14,940 nt of DNA, taken from NCBI GenBank assembly GCA_026987085.1, contig JALSNH010000093.1, positions 1 to 14,940 of the forward strand, read 5' to 3'. The notes beneath the pieces were generated by a model. It did no database searches and was not told the origin of the DNA. It saw only the letters and a program-made list of their open reading frames with translations. Origin of the DNA: Aquificota bacterium (GTDB taxonomy: Bacteria > Aquificota > Aquificia > Aquificales > QOAS01). Made by a program: the position numbers and the translations under genes. Below are positions 6,663-13,177 of this stretch, one piece after another (position 1 is the stretch's first letter; every line of letters starts with the position of its first letter).

Positions 6663-7583
6663 CTAAACATACAACCAGCAATAAACAACCCTTCCATTTA
6701 TTTCCACTTTGGGAGGATATTTCTCGCACTTTTTTTCATAATGGGGACATGCCAGCCTAAAGGGACAACCTTCATCTCTTAAAGTTTTAAATTCACCAAT
6801 ATCGTCTAAGAGGGTCCTTTTGTAAGGAGAATTTACCGGGATGCTTTTTAATAGATAATCTCCATAAGGGTGAAGAGGTTTTTTGGCAAACTCTCTTGTA
6901 GGAGAGATTTCCATAATCCTACCACCTAGTAAGAGTAAAATCCGGTCGGAAATATGGACGGCAATCCTAATATCGTGGGTAATAAAAACCATGGAGGTAT
7001 TTTTTTTGAGTTCCTTAAATAGCTTCAAAATTTCATATTGAATAGAAAGGTCTAAAGCTGCTGTAGGCTCATCGGCTACTATAAGTAGAGGATTTAGTAC
7101 CGTAGCTCTTGCAATTGCAACTCTCTGTTTTTGTCCTCCAGAGAGGAGGGAAGTTTTTTTATCCCAAAGATGTTTTTCGACCTTTGCCCATAAGAGGGCT
7201 TTTTCAACCAGTTCCTTTCTTTTTTGTTTGCTATATCCATGAACCAGCAGAGGTTCCTCTACAGCCTTCCAAACGGTGTAGCGCGGATTTAAGGAAGCAG
7301 CAGGATCCTGAAATATAGCTGAAACCTTCTTTGTATAATCGCGCCTGTATTTAAAAATATCCTTTCCTTTTAAGAGAGCCCGACCTTCGGTCGGGAAAAT
7401 TAATCTCAAAATAACCTTTCCAATAGTGCTTTTTCCGCTACCGCTTTCTCCTAAAATTGCTAAAGTTTCTTTTTCCTCCAGGTGGAAGGAGACATTTCTT
7501 ATTCCAAAAAAGTTTTTTTTAGAAAAGAAACCTCTTTGAAGGTAGGAAACCGAAACATTTTGAAATTCAAGTAACACTCCCAT
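6663..7583 (-). CDS. ABC transporter ATP-binding protein, oligopeptide/dipeptide type (OppF/DppF-like)
   Basis: A 306-residue ATPase with all nucleotide-binding motifs intact: Walker A GESGSGKST (45-53), Q-loop FQDP with Q92, signature LSGGQKQR (147-154), Walker B LLIVADEP (166-173) and H-loop H203 (ITHD). The C-terminal extension with four cysteines (C273, C279, C286, C302, in CPFRLACPHYEKKC and VVYCW) is the hallmark of Opp/Dpp/nickel importer ATPases and may hold a metal or Fe-S centre. It should sit on the cytoplasmic face of an importer for peptides or a related solute. No OppD partner, permease or binding protein is in the window. It starts one base after the stop of the membrane protein gene upstream, so the two are almost certainly co-transcribed. 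A promoter-less gap of 60 bp separates it from nnr. Confidence 0.9.
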   Translation of the reverse strand: MGVLLEFQNVSVSYLQRGFFSKKNFFGIRNVSFHLEEKETLAILGESGSGKSTIGKVILRLIFPTEGRALLKGKDIFKYRRDYTKKVSAIFQDPAASLNPRYTVWKAVEEPLLVHGYSKQKRKELVEKALLWAKVEKHLWDKKTSLLSGGQKQRVAIARATVLNPLLIVADEPTAALDLSIQYEILKLFKELKKNTSMVFITHDIRIAVHISDRILLLLGGRIMEISPTREFAKKPLHPYGDYLLKSIPVNSPYKRTLLDDIGEFKTLRDEGCPFRLACPHYEKKCEKYPPKVEINGRVVYCWLYV

Positions 7584-7584
7584 A

Positions 7585-8085
7585 CTACTTAGCCATATCC
7601 AATCCTAAGCTTCCTATTAAAGAGAATGAAGAAACCAATATAACAACCTTCAAAAGGTTTTCAAAATTTCCAACCATAGTAGGGTAGATACCGAGGAGTA
7701 AAACTACAAGAAAGGATACTAACAAAGAAAGAAAAACGCTTGTTAAGAGTCTAAGTTGAATGAAGCCTAAAACGGTTTGTTTTTCCCACTGTTTTCTATT
7801 TCCATACCGGACGAAGATATTAGCAACCACCAGAACAAAAAGGTAAATAGCTAATGTATGAATTAAAGAAAGCTTTGTAGCTATAGTCCAAATCTCTTCA
7901 CTTAGGGAAATTGTTAAGGCTACAACGGTAGCTCCGGCAAGCTCCTGGACGATATCTTCAAAATTTAATTTTTGTGGTTGGGTGTTTTTATTCAATTCTT
8001 TAAGCTCTTTTTCAAGTATTTTGACCTGTTCGGTGAGTTCCCTTATATCCCTATCAAGTTTTTTCAAATCTCTTTGCTCCTCCAT
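7585..8085 (-). CDS. Small membrane protein with N-terminal coiled coil (DUF2391-like?)
   Basis: 166 residues. A charged heptad-like coiled coil (about 1-34) is followed by four likely membrane helices: about 47-63 (AGATVVALTISLSEEIW), 75-93, 111-133 and 144-163. The acidic pair in SLSEEIWTIA (60-69) within or at the edge of the first helix, and this layout, remind me of the DUF2391 family of archaea and thermophilic bacteria, but I cannot confirm that by search. I do not assign a function. It is directly upstream of the OppF-type ATPase in one transcription unit with a one-base gap, so a link to that ATPase is possible; four helices are fewer than a normal Opp permease. No clear Shine-Dalgarno precedes the ATG. 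Coding is very likely, function unknown. Confidence 0.8.
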   Translation of the reverse strand: MEEQRDLKKLDRDIRELTEQVKILEKELKELNKNTQPQKLNFEDIVQELAGATVVALTISLSEEIWTIATKLSLIHTLAIYLFVLVVANIFVRYGNRKQWEKQTVLGFIQLRLLTSVFLSLLVSFLVVLLLGIYPTMVGNFENLLKVVILVSSFSLIGSLGLDMAK

Positions 8086-8128
8086 TTGGCAAAAACTTTT
8101 CTTCTGTTCTCAATTAATTTATAAAGCA

Positions 8129-8156
8129 AAAAGGAAAAAATTCCCGAAGGGCTTTA
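8129..8156 (-). terminator. Possible weak terminator after valS
   Basis: On the minus strand, a few bases past the valS stop, CCCTTCGGG (plus 8143-8151) is followed by AA, six T, CC and five T. The GC stem is only three base pairs, so this is a marginal intrinsic terminator, but it lies in the right place and matches the direction of valS. Confidence 0.3.
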
Positions 8157-8159
8157 TTT

Positions 8160-10214
8160 TCAATCTAAAGAAGAAATTTCCGGCCAACCGAATACGCCAA
8201 AGGGCCAAAGGGCGGAGCTGAACCACGTATCGAGGACATCTTCGTCCCACTTAAGGTGGTAGCTTCCGCACTTTTGACACCTTAAGGGGATTAGGTATTT
8301 AACCTCCTCAACCAACTCGGGAATTATTTTGTATCTATCTCCCACCTTTTGGAGAAGCACCCTATTGTTTTTGCAACCTTCGCCGGTTGAGTGGGCTTCG
8401 AGCCATTCTTCCACCGCTTGGGGGCTTTCAAAAACTTCGGTCCTTTTAATGCCATTTAATACTTTTGTGTAAACGAACCTTAAAAGGTCTTCATTTTCTT
8501 TGTAAGCCCTATAAATGTCTTCGGCGGTAAATTCTTCACCTACAAAGTTGTTGTATCTAAGGAAGTAGACCGCATGGGGTGGAAATCCTACTATTACACT
8601 GTCGTTGGGGTTTTGCTTCAATATAGGCACCCTCGGGTAGGTTTTATCTATCAGTTCCCTAAGTAGGTTTTCATCTTTCAAAAAGTCCAACTCGCGGATA
8701 AAGACAAACCTTTCGTAAAACTCGGCGTTAGTCATTTCGGGGTGGACGAAGTTGGGTTGTTTTAGGTATTCGATAACATCCTCGGGTGAAAAGATTTGTT
8801 CCATCTTTTGGTTGGCGTAGATATTAAAGACCAACTTTTGGAGGTAATCGTCAAAGCTCCTCTCGCTGTAGACGTTTATATGTTCGCAACTTTCGCAGTA
8901 CCAGACCGGAATACGGTGTCCCCACCAGATTTGTCTCGATATACACCAATCCCTCAGGTTGTAGAGCCAATGGAGGTAATGTTTTTTCCAAAATTCGGGG
9001 AAGAACTTAATAATATCTTTTTCAACAACTTCGGTGGCTGGCTTTCTCAGTCTCTCGTCGGAGGTTTTTACGAACCACTGCTCCGAAACCATCGGCTCTA
9101 TAACGGTCTTACAGCGGTAGCAGTGGCCCACCGCGTGCTTTATATCCTCCTCCTTTTCCAAAAGTCCAAGCTCTTTGAGTTTTAAAACTATCTGCTCGCG
9201 CGCAACATACCGGTCGAGACCTTTGAAGGGTCCCGCGTTTTCGTTCATACAGGCCCTTTCGTCCATTACCGAAATCATCGGGAGGTTATGCCTTTTTCCT
9301 ATTTCAAAGTCGTTGGGGTCGTGGGCCGGTGTAATTTTGACCGCACCAGTTCCGAAATCCATCTTCACATGTTCGTCAGCAACAATCGGTATTAGGTTGG
9401 AAACTTTATTTCCGTCGAGGTCGGTTCTCTCCCAATCTACCAGCGGAAGGCGGAGCCTTTTACCGATTAAATGTTTATAGCGTGGGTCGTCGGGGTGGAC
9501 TGCAACCGCCGTATCCCCGAGCATCGTTTCGGGACGGGTGGTTGCAACGGTTATATACTCTCCCGTTTCCTTACCGCTTTCGTCAACTACCGGATAGCGT
9601 ATGTACCAAAGCTTGCCCAGTTCCTCCTCGTATTCCACCTCGAGGTCCGATAGGGCGGTCCTATCTTTGGGACACCAGTTAACTATATACCTTCCGCGGT
9701 AGATTAAACCCTCCTCGTAAAGTTTGTGGAAATTTTCCCTTACCGCTCGGGAGAAACCTTCGTCCATAGTAAACCTTTCGCGGTTCCAATCCACACTTCC
9801 ACCCAAAAATTGGAGCTGGGTTCTTATAGCGTTCCTCGAAACGGGAACCCACTCCCAAATCTTTTTGAGCATTCCCTCCCTACCGAGGTCGAAGCGGGTT
9901 TTATCCTCCTCCCAGAGTTTTCTTTCAACCACAAACTGGGTGGCTATACCCGCATGGTCGAAACCGGGCACCCAAACCACATCGTGCCCCTCCATCCTTT
10001 TGTAGCGGGCTATAACATCTTGAATTGTTATGTTCCAAGCATGACCCATATGGAGCGAACCGGTAACATTGGGCGGTGGCAAAACCATAGAGAACTTTCT
10101 CTCCTTTCTTGGGTTCTCTATATGGTAAAGTTCCTCTTTAAGCCAAAACTCTCTCCACTTTTTCTCTACCTCGTCGGGGTTGTAATGTTTGGGTAATTCC
10201 CTCTTTTCGGACAT
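8160..10214 (-). CDS. valS: Valyl-tRNA synthetase, N-terminal half only (ends before KMSKS; enlarged zinc knuckle)
   Basis: ValRS charges tRNA-Val and clears mischarged Thr-tRNA-Val. The 684 residues hold the HIGH motif as HMGH (55-58), the Val-specific PGFDHAGIATQ segment (83-93), an intact CP1 editing domain (about 190-345, with TTRPETMLGDTAVAVHPDD and GTGAVKITPAHDPNDFEIG), a first zinc pair C365/C368, and WCISRQIWWGHRIPVWYC. A second cysteine pair C440/C443 is separated from its partner pair C646/C649 by about 200 residues, against roughly 20 in ordinary ValRS. After DEDVLDTWFSSALWPFG and WPE the protein ends with ISSLD and TGA. A normal enzyme (about 870-950 residues) continues with the second Rossmann half, KMSKS loop and anticodon-binding domain. 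None of that follows: the next gene is unrelated. It may be one subunit of a split enzyme, as Aquifex LeuRS is, or a broken gene. Start is the ATG at 10214, with AGTATT (AATACT on the coding strand) six nt upstream and no Shine-Dalgarno. Confidence 0.9.
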   Translation of the reverse strand: MSEKRELPKHYNPDEVEKKWREFWLKEELYHIENPRKERKFSMVLPPPNVTGSLHMGHAWNITIQDVIARYKRMEGHDVVWVPGFDHAGIATQFVVERKLWEEDKTRFDLGREGMLKKIWEWVPVSRNAIRTQLQFLGGSVDWNRERFTMDEGFSRAVRENFHKLYEEGLIYRGRYIVNWCPKDRTALSDLEVEYEEELGKLWYIRYPVVDESGKETGEYITVATTRPETMLGDTAVAVHPDDPRYKHLIGKRLRLPLVDWERTDLDGNKVSNLIPIVADEHVKMDFGTGAVKITPAHDPNDFEIGKRHNLPMISVMDERACMNENAGPFKGLDRYVAREQIVLKLKELGLLEKEEDIKHAVGHCYRCKTVIEPMVSEQWFVKTSDERLRKPATEVVEKDIIKFFPEFWKKHYLHWLYNLRDWCISRQIWWGHRIPVWYCESCEHINVYSERSFDDYLQKLVFNIYANQKMEQIFSPEDVIEYLKQPNFVHPEMTNAEFYERFVFIRELDFLKDENLLRELIDKTYPRVPILKQNPNDSVIVGFPPHAVYFLRYNNFVGEEFTAEDIYRAYKENEDLLRFVYTKVLNGIKRTEVFESPQAVEEWLEAHSTGEGCKNNRVLLQKVGDRYKIIPELVEEVKYLIPLRCQKCGSYHLKWDEDVLDTWFSSALWPFGVFGWPEISSLD

Positions 10215-10226
10215 AAACAGAGTATT
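10215..10226 (-). promoter_or_regulatory. -10-like element adjacent to valS start
   Basis: Coding-strand AATACT (plus 10221-10226) is followed by six nt and then the ATG. The spacing would place transcription start on or near the start codon. No Shine-Dalgarno lies in the preceding 30 nt and no convincing -35 is visible, so confidence is low. Confidence 0.25.
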
Positions 10227-10322
10227 TTCCCGTATAAGGAGTCTTTTTAATCACCGTTAGAAGGCTATTCGGATAAATGGAAACAGGAATTTACAAAGTT
10301 GACAAAAGTAAAAATAGGTTTT

Positions 10323-10442
10323 GGATAGTAGCTATCGTCCTATAAATTTACATTTAGTAGAAAAACTACGGGCTAAAACCCTGTATCTATAAAGAGCGTA
10401 AACCCACCTGGAGCTTCGCATCTCTGATGCGCGGTAGTTCAC
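10323..10442 (+). ncRNA. Structured intergenic segment, possible small RNA (unassigned)
   Basis: The 228-bp gap 10215-10442 has no convincing gene. Its right half can fold in several ways: GATAG-TAG-CTATC (10324-10336), GTAG-AAAAA-CTAC (10357-10369), GGG-CTAAAA-CCC (10370-10381), and a two-part hairpin at 10410-10440 made of GAGCT/AGTTC outside CGCATC-TCT-GATGCG. The AACTAC at 10364-10369 can also pair with GTAGTT at 10434-10439, closing a multi-branched unit around the inner hairpins. The G-T pair in the outer hairpin favours a plus-strand RNA. A TTGACA at 10299-10304 upstream could be a -35, but no clean -10 follows at 17-18 nt. No tRNA, SRP RNA, 6S or riboswitch consensus was recognised. 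A 22-codon frame (10277-10345) overlaps the left part. Structure is seen; expression and role are speculation. Confidence 0.25.
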
Positions 10443-11240
10443 TCAGCCTTCTAAAATTTTAAAAGCTTCCTCTGCGGTTTTTCCTTCATGTACAATGGCT
10501 TTCATAGCCTTTACCATCTTAGTTGGATCTTCAGCCTGAAAAACATTTCTTCCAATAGATAAACCGGCTCCGCCGGCTTTTACTGCCCCTTCAACCATTT
10601 TTAAAACATCAATAACACTTTTTGCTTTTGGACCCCCTGCTATTACAACAGGGATACCCGCACCTTCAACAACTTTTGCAAAAGTTTCCGGATCACCAGT
10701 ATAGGGAACTTTTACAATATCGGCTCCAAGTTCGGCCCCCAAACGGGCACAGTGGGCTACTACTTTAGGGTCATATTGGTTTTCAATTTTGGGACCCCTT
10801 CCGTAAATCATCGCTAAAAGAGGAATTTGCCACTCTTCACAAGCTTTAGAAACTATACCGAAGTCCCTAAGCATTCCTCTTTCATCTTCCGCCCCTATAT
10901 TTACGTGAATGGAAACCATGTCGGCACCAAGTTTTAATGCTTCTTCAACGGTTCCAACTAAAACTTTGTCGTTTTTATGGGGCGACCAATCGGTGGAGGC
11001 GGATATATGAACGATAAGGCCTATATTTTTTCTACCTTGGCCGAAAGCCAAACGGACGTTTCCTTTATGGATAACTACCGCGTCGGCTCCGCCTGCAGCA
11101 ACCTTTTGAATAGCATCCCTAATATTGGTAATACCTTCTATAGGTCCCGAACTTACCCCGTGGTCCATCGGAACGATTATTACTTTTCCTGTTTCCGGAT
11201 TTATTACATTGTTAAGTCTTATCTGTTTACCTACACCCAT
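10443..11240 (-). CDS. Archaeal-type class I aldolase: ADH synthase or fructose-bisphosphate aldolase (DhnA/FbaB family)
   Basis: A 265-residue TIM-barrel Schiff-base aldolase. Key residues: D26 in PMDHG, Y146 in MIYGRG, and Schiff-base lysine K177 in ADIVKVPYTGD, with AGGPK (201-205) and SIGRNVFQ (228-235) as the phosphate-binding end. The run VIVPMDHGVSSGPIEGI and the general alignment resemble, from memory, the Methanocaldococcus 2-amino-3,7-dideoxyheptulosonate synthase (first step of the alternative 3-dehydroquinate route) at least as well as archaeal FBP aldolases. Because a bifunctional FBP aldolase/phosphatase is also in this window, an aromatic amino acid role is attractive but unproven; a glycolytic aldolase is the alternative. 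It follows lysS on the same strand with a 56-bp gap that holds a -10-like TAGAAT (plus 11255-11260) 14 nt before the ATG. No Shine-Dalgarno. Confidence 0.88.
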   Translation of the reverse strand: MGVGKQIRLNNVINPETGKVIIVPMDHGVSSGPIEGITNIRDAIQKVAAGGADAVVIHKGNVRLAFGQGRKNIGLIVHISASTDWSPHKNDKVLVGTVEEALKLGADMVSIHVNIGAEDERGMLRDFGIVSKACEEWQIPLLAMIYGRGPKIENQYDPKVVAHCARLGAELGADIVKVPYTGDPETFAKVVEGAGIPVVIAGGPKAKSVIDVLKMVEGAVKAGGAGLSIGRNVFQAEDPTKMVKAMKAIVHEGKTAEEAFKILEG

Positions 11241-11296
11241 TTCGAACTAAAAACATTCTAAACCCTTCTTAAGGAGAAGAATAAAAATAAAAAGCT

Positions 11297-13036
11297 TTAA
11301 GAGGATTGTTCCTTTTGTTCCGGTCTCATTGCGGGAAAGAGGATAACCTCCCTTATAGAATTTACTCCGGCCAAAAGCATCGCAAGGCGGTCTATACCTA
11401 TCCCTTCGCCTCCGGTGGGTGGCAGCCCGTATTCGAGGGCCCTTATAAAGTCGAGGTCCATCTCCATAGCTTCCTCGTCGCCCGCCTGCTTTTCTTTGAG
11501 CTGCTCCAAAAAGCGTTTGTACTGCTCCTCTGGGTCGTTTAGCTCGGTATAGGCGTTTCCTATCTCCATTTGACCGATAATTAGCTCGAACCTTTCAACA
11601 AGGTCGGGGTCCTCGCGGTGGGTTTTGGCCAGTGGCGATAGTATTTTAGGAAAATCTATAACAAATGTAGGTTGGATTAATTCCGGTTCCCCTACTTTTT
11701 CAAAGATTTTGTCTATAAGTTTGGCCCTCGTAAGGGTTTCCGCCTTTTTAACCTCCAACTCTTGGGCCAGTTTTACAAGCTCCTCTTTTGGAGCCCTTAG
11801 GAAGAAATCTTTACTTTTTCCCGTTTTTTCCTCCAGGAGGTCAAAGTATCTAACGACCCTAAAGGGAGGTTTTAGGTTGATTTTATGACCTTCGAAGGTA
11901 ATTTCACTTTTACCTTCCAAAACGGTATTGATTAGGTGTTCGAAAAACCTTTCGGTGAATTTTATAAGGTCGTTGTAATCCCAGTAGGCGGCGTAAAACT
12001 CCATCATCGTAAACTCGGGGTTGTGGGTTGTATCCACACCCTCGTTTCGGAAGTTTTTACCTATTTCAAACACCTTGGGATAGCCGCCCACTATTAACCT
12101 CTTGAGGTAAAGTTCGGGCGCTATTCTGAGGTAGAGGTCCATATCGAGGTAGTTGTGGTGGGTTATAAAGGGTTTTGCGTTAGCACCGCTCGCTATCGGC
12201 TGCAAAATTGGGGTTTCAACTTCAAAGAAGCCGTTATCTACCATAAATTTCCGTATTTCCGCCGTAAGGCGGCTTCTCATTAAAAAAATCTTTCTCGCTT
12301 CAGGGTTGGCTATCAGGTCGAGATACCTTTGACGATAGCGAACCTCAACATCCTTTATACCGTGCCACTTTTCCGGCAACGGGTGGAGACATTTAGAGAG
12401 TATTTGAAGGTCTTCAACCTCGACCGTGAGTTCCCCCGTTTGGGTTCTAAAGAGTTTACCTTTTACCCCTACGATGTCGCCCAAATCTACAAACTCTTTA
12501 ATGAATTTAAATTTTTCTTCTCCTACGAGGTCCTTTCTTATGTAGATTTGAAGTTTTCCAAGCAGGTCCTGAATGTGGCCAAAAATTGCCTTTCCCATAG
12601 GGCGCCAGGCCACCAAACGGCCGGCTACCGAGACCTCCTCATTTTTGGGGTCAAAATCGTAGGTTTTCTTTATTTCCGCTATGGTAATGTCGGGCTCCTC
12701 ATCGGTAAGGACCGCATCCATTAGGGTGAGCTTTCCTTCGTGTCTTACAAGTCTACCTTTAAAGGTGTAGGTTTCATTGGGTTTTATTTCACTTTCGTCG
12801 GTTATAGCCAATATTTCCAAACCGCTTTCGTCGGTGAGCCTTAAAAGTTTCCTACCCTCGTAGTTGGAAACCCTTTTTACCTTTGCGCGGATAACAATTT
12901 CTTCCCCTTCGGGGTCCCTTTCGTATTTTTCCCTTATTTGGTATATTTCGTGGGTAGTTTGAAACTTATGCGGGTAAGGATTTATACCTAACTCTATCAA
13001 CTTTTGGAGTTTTTCTTTTCTGACCTGCTCTTCCAT
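11297..13036 (-). CDS. lysS: Lysyl-tRNA synthetase, class II, with an extra OB-like insert
   Basis: Charges tRNA-Lys. The bacterial class II signature is complete: motif 1 around GFFEVETPILQP (269-280), motif 2 FRNEGVDTTHNPEF (329-342), motif 3 GGEGIGIDRLAMLL (542-555), and the anticodon-binding OB fold at about 134-215 (EVSVAGRLVAWRPMGKAIF, then IQDLLGKLQIYIRKD). The protein is 579 residues, about 80 longer than the usual ~500. The excess is one block at about 40-132, between the conserved PYPHKF helix region (20-37) and the usual OB fold. It has a second OB-like strand pattern (EEIVIRAKVKRVS, KLLRLTDESGLEILAIT, TYTFKGRLVRHEGKLTLMD). Start is the ATG at 13036, preceded by TTAAAA and seven nt, without Shine-Dalgarno. 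It is transcribed toward the class I aldolase and divergently from the ZnuC-like gene. Confidence 0.95.
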   Translation of the reverse strand: MEEQVRKEKLQKLIELGINPYPHKFQTTHEIYQIREKYERDPEGEEIVIRAKVKRVSNYEGRKLLRLTDESGLEILAITDESEIKPNETYTFKGRLVRHEGKLTLMDAVLTDEEPDITIAEIKKTYDFDPKNEEVSVAGRLVAWRPMGKAIFGHIQDLLGKLQIYIRKDLVGEEKFKFIKEFVDLGDIVGVKGKLFRTQTGELTVEVEDLQILSKCLHPLPEKWHGIKDVEVRYRQRYLDLIANPEARKIFLMRSRLTAEIRKFMVDNGFFEVETPILQPIASGANAKPFITHHNYLDMDLYLRIAPELYLKRLIVGGYPKVFEIGKNFRNEGVDTTHNPEFTMMEFYAAYWDYNDLIKFTERFFEHLINTVLEGKSEITFEGHKINLKPPFRVVRYFDLLEEKTGKSKDFFLRAPKEELVKLAQELEVKKAETLTRAKLIDKIFEKVGEPELIQPTFVIDFPKILSPLAKTHREDPDLVERFELIIGQMEIGNAYTELNDPEEQYKRFLEQLKEKQAGDEEAMEMDLDFIRALEYGLPPTGGEGIGIDRLAMLLAGVNSIREVILFPAMRPEQKEQSS

Positions 13037-13054
13037 CGGAAGGTTTTAAATTTT
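13037..13054 (-). promoter_or_regulatory. -10-like element adjacent to lysS start
   Basis: On the coding strand the AT block TAAAATTTAAAA ends seven nt (CCTTCCG) before the ATG. The same arrangement, an AT block followed by a short pyrimidine-rich spacer and ATG, stands before gcvT and the FBP aldolase/phosphatase. No purine-rich Shine-Dalgarno is present. Confidence 0.3.
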
Positions 13055-13118
13055 AAATCCTTTGGAAAATCTATTCTTTTTTCAAAAATTACCGTTTAAG
13101 TCTTTTATAAAAATTTAG

Positions 13119-13171
13119 TTGACCGCCCGTGGGTGGTTAGTCTGTAAATCTTCTATAAAAATAACTATAGT
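13119..13171 (+). promoter_or_regulatory. Candidate promoter and operator of the ZnuC-like gene
   Basis: TTGACC (13119-13124) is a good -35; TGTAAA (13143-13148) follows at 18 nt as a fair -10. Between and overlapping them is an imperfect inverted repeat, GACCGCCC-GT-GGGTGGTT (13121-13138, six of eight positions symmetric as DNA), which could bind a repressor. A second -10-like TATAGT (13166-13171) lies only six nt before the ATG. The 141-bp divergent gap 13037-13177 holds no gene. A metal-responsive regulator would suit the gene, but no known box is recognised. Confidence 0.35.
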
Positions 13172-13177
13172 CCTGCT

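Noticed and set aside
8289..8895. Intein in the ValRS zinc knuckle
   Set aside because: The block lacks the block A/B and terminal His-Asn signatures, and its ends do not fit a Cys/Ser...HN-Cys splice junction.
9726..10196. 156-codon plus-strand frame opposite valS, and similar long antisense frames at 4-4.5, 6, 11 and 12-14.6 kb
   Set aside because: They lie wholly opposite genes with clear family motifs and encode low-complexity, Ser/Pro/Phe-rich sequence with no family features.
10277..10345. 22-codon reading frame METGIYKVDKSK...
   Set aside because: No Shine-Dalgarno, very short, and no recognisable family; kept only as part of the intergenic finding.
10370..10440. Resemblance to a c-di-GMP (GEMM) riboswitch (GGGCTAAAACCC, GAGCGTAAACCCACC)
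   Set aside because: The P2 stem with a GNRA loop does not form, and the next plus-strand gene is 2.7 kb away, so there is nothing to control in cis.
10409..10445. tRNA-like fragment (GGTAGTTCA resembles a D-arm)
   Set aside because: No acceptor stem, anticodon arm or T-arm can be placed around it on either strand.
11261..11285. Hairpin CTTCT-CCTTA-AGAAG between lysS and the aldolase as a terminator
   Set aside because: Five weak pairs, with the T-rich stretch before and not after the stem on the coding strand.
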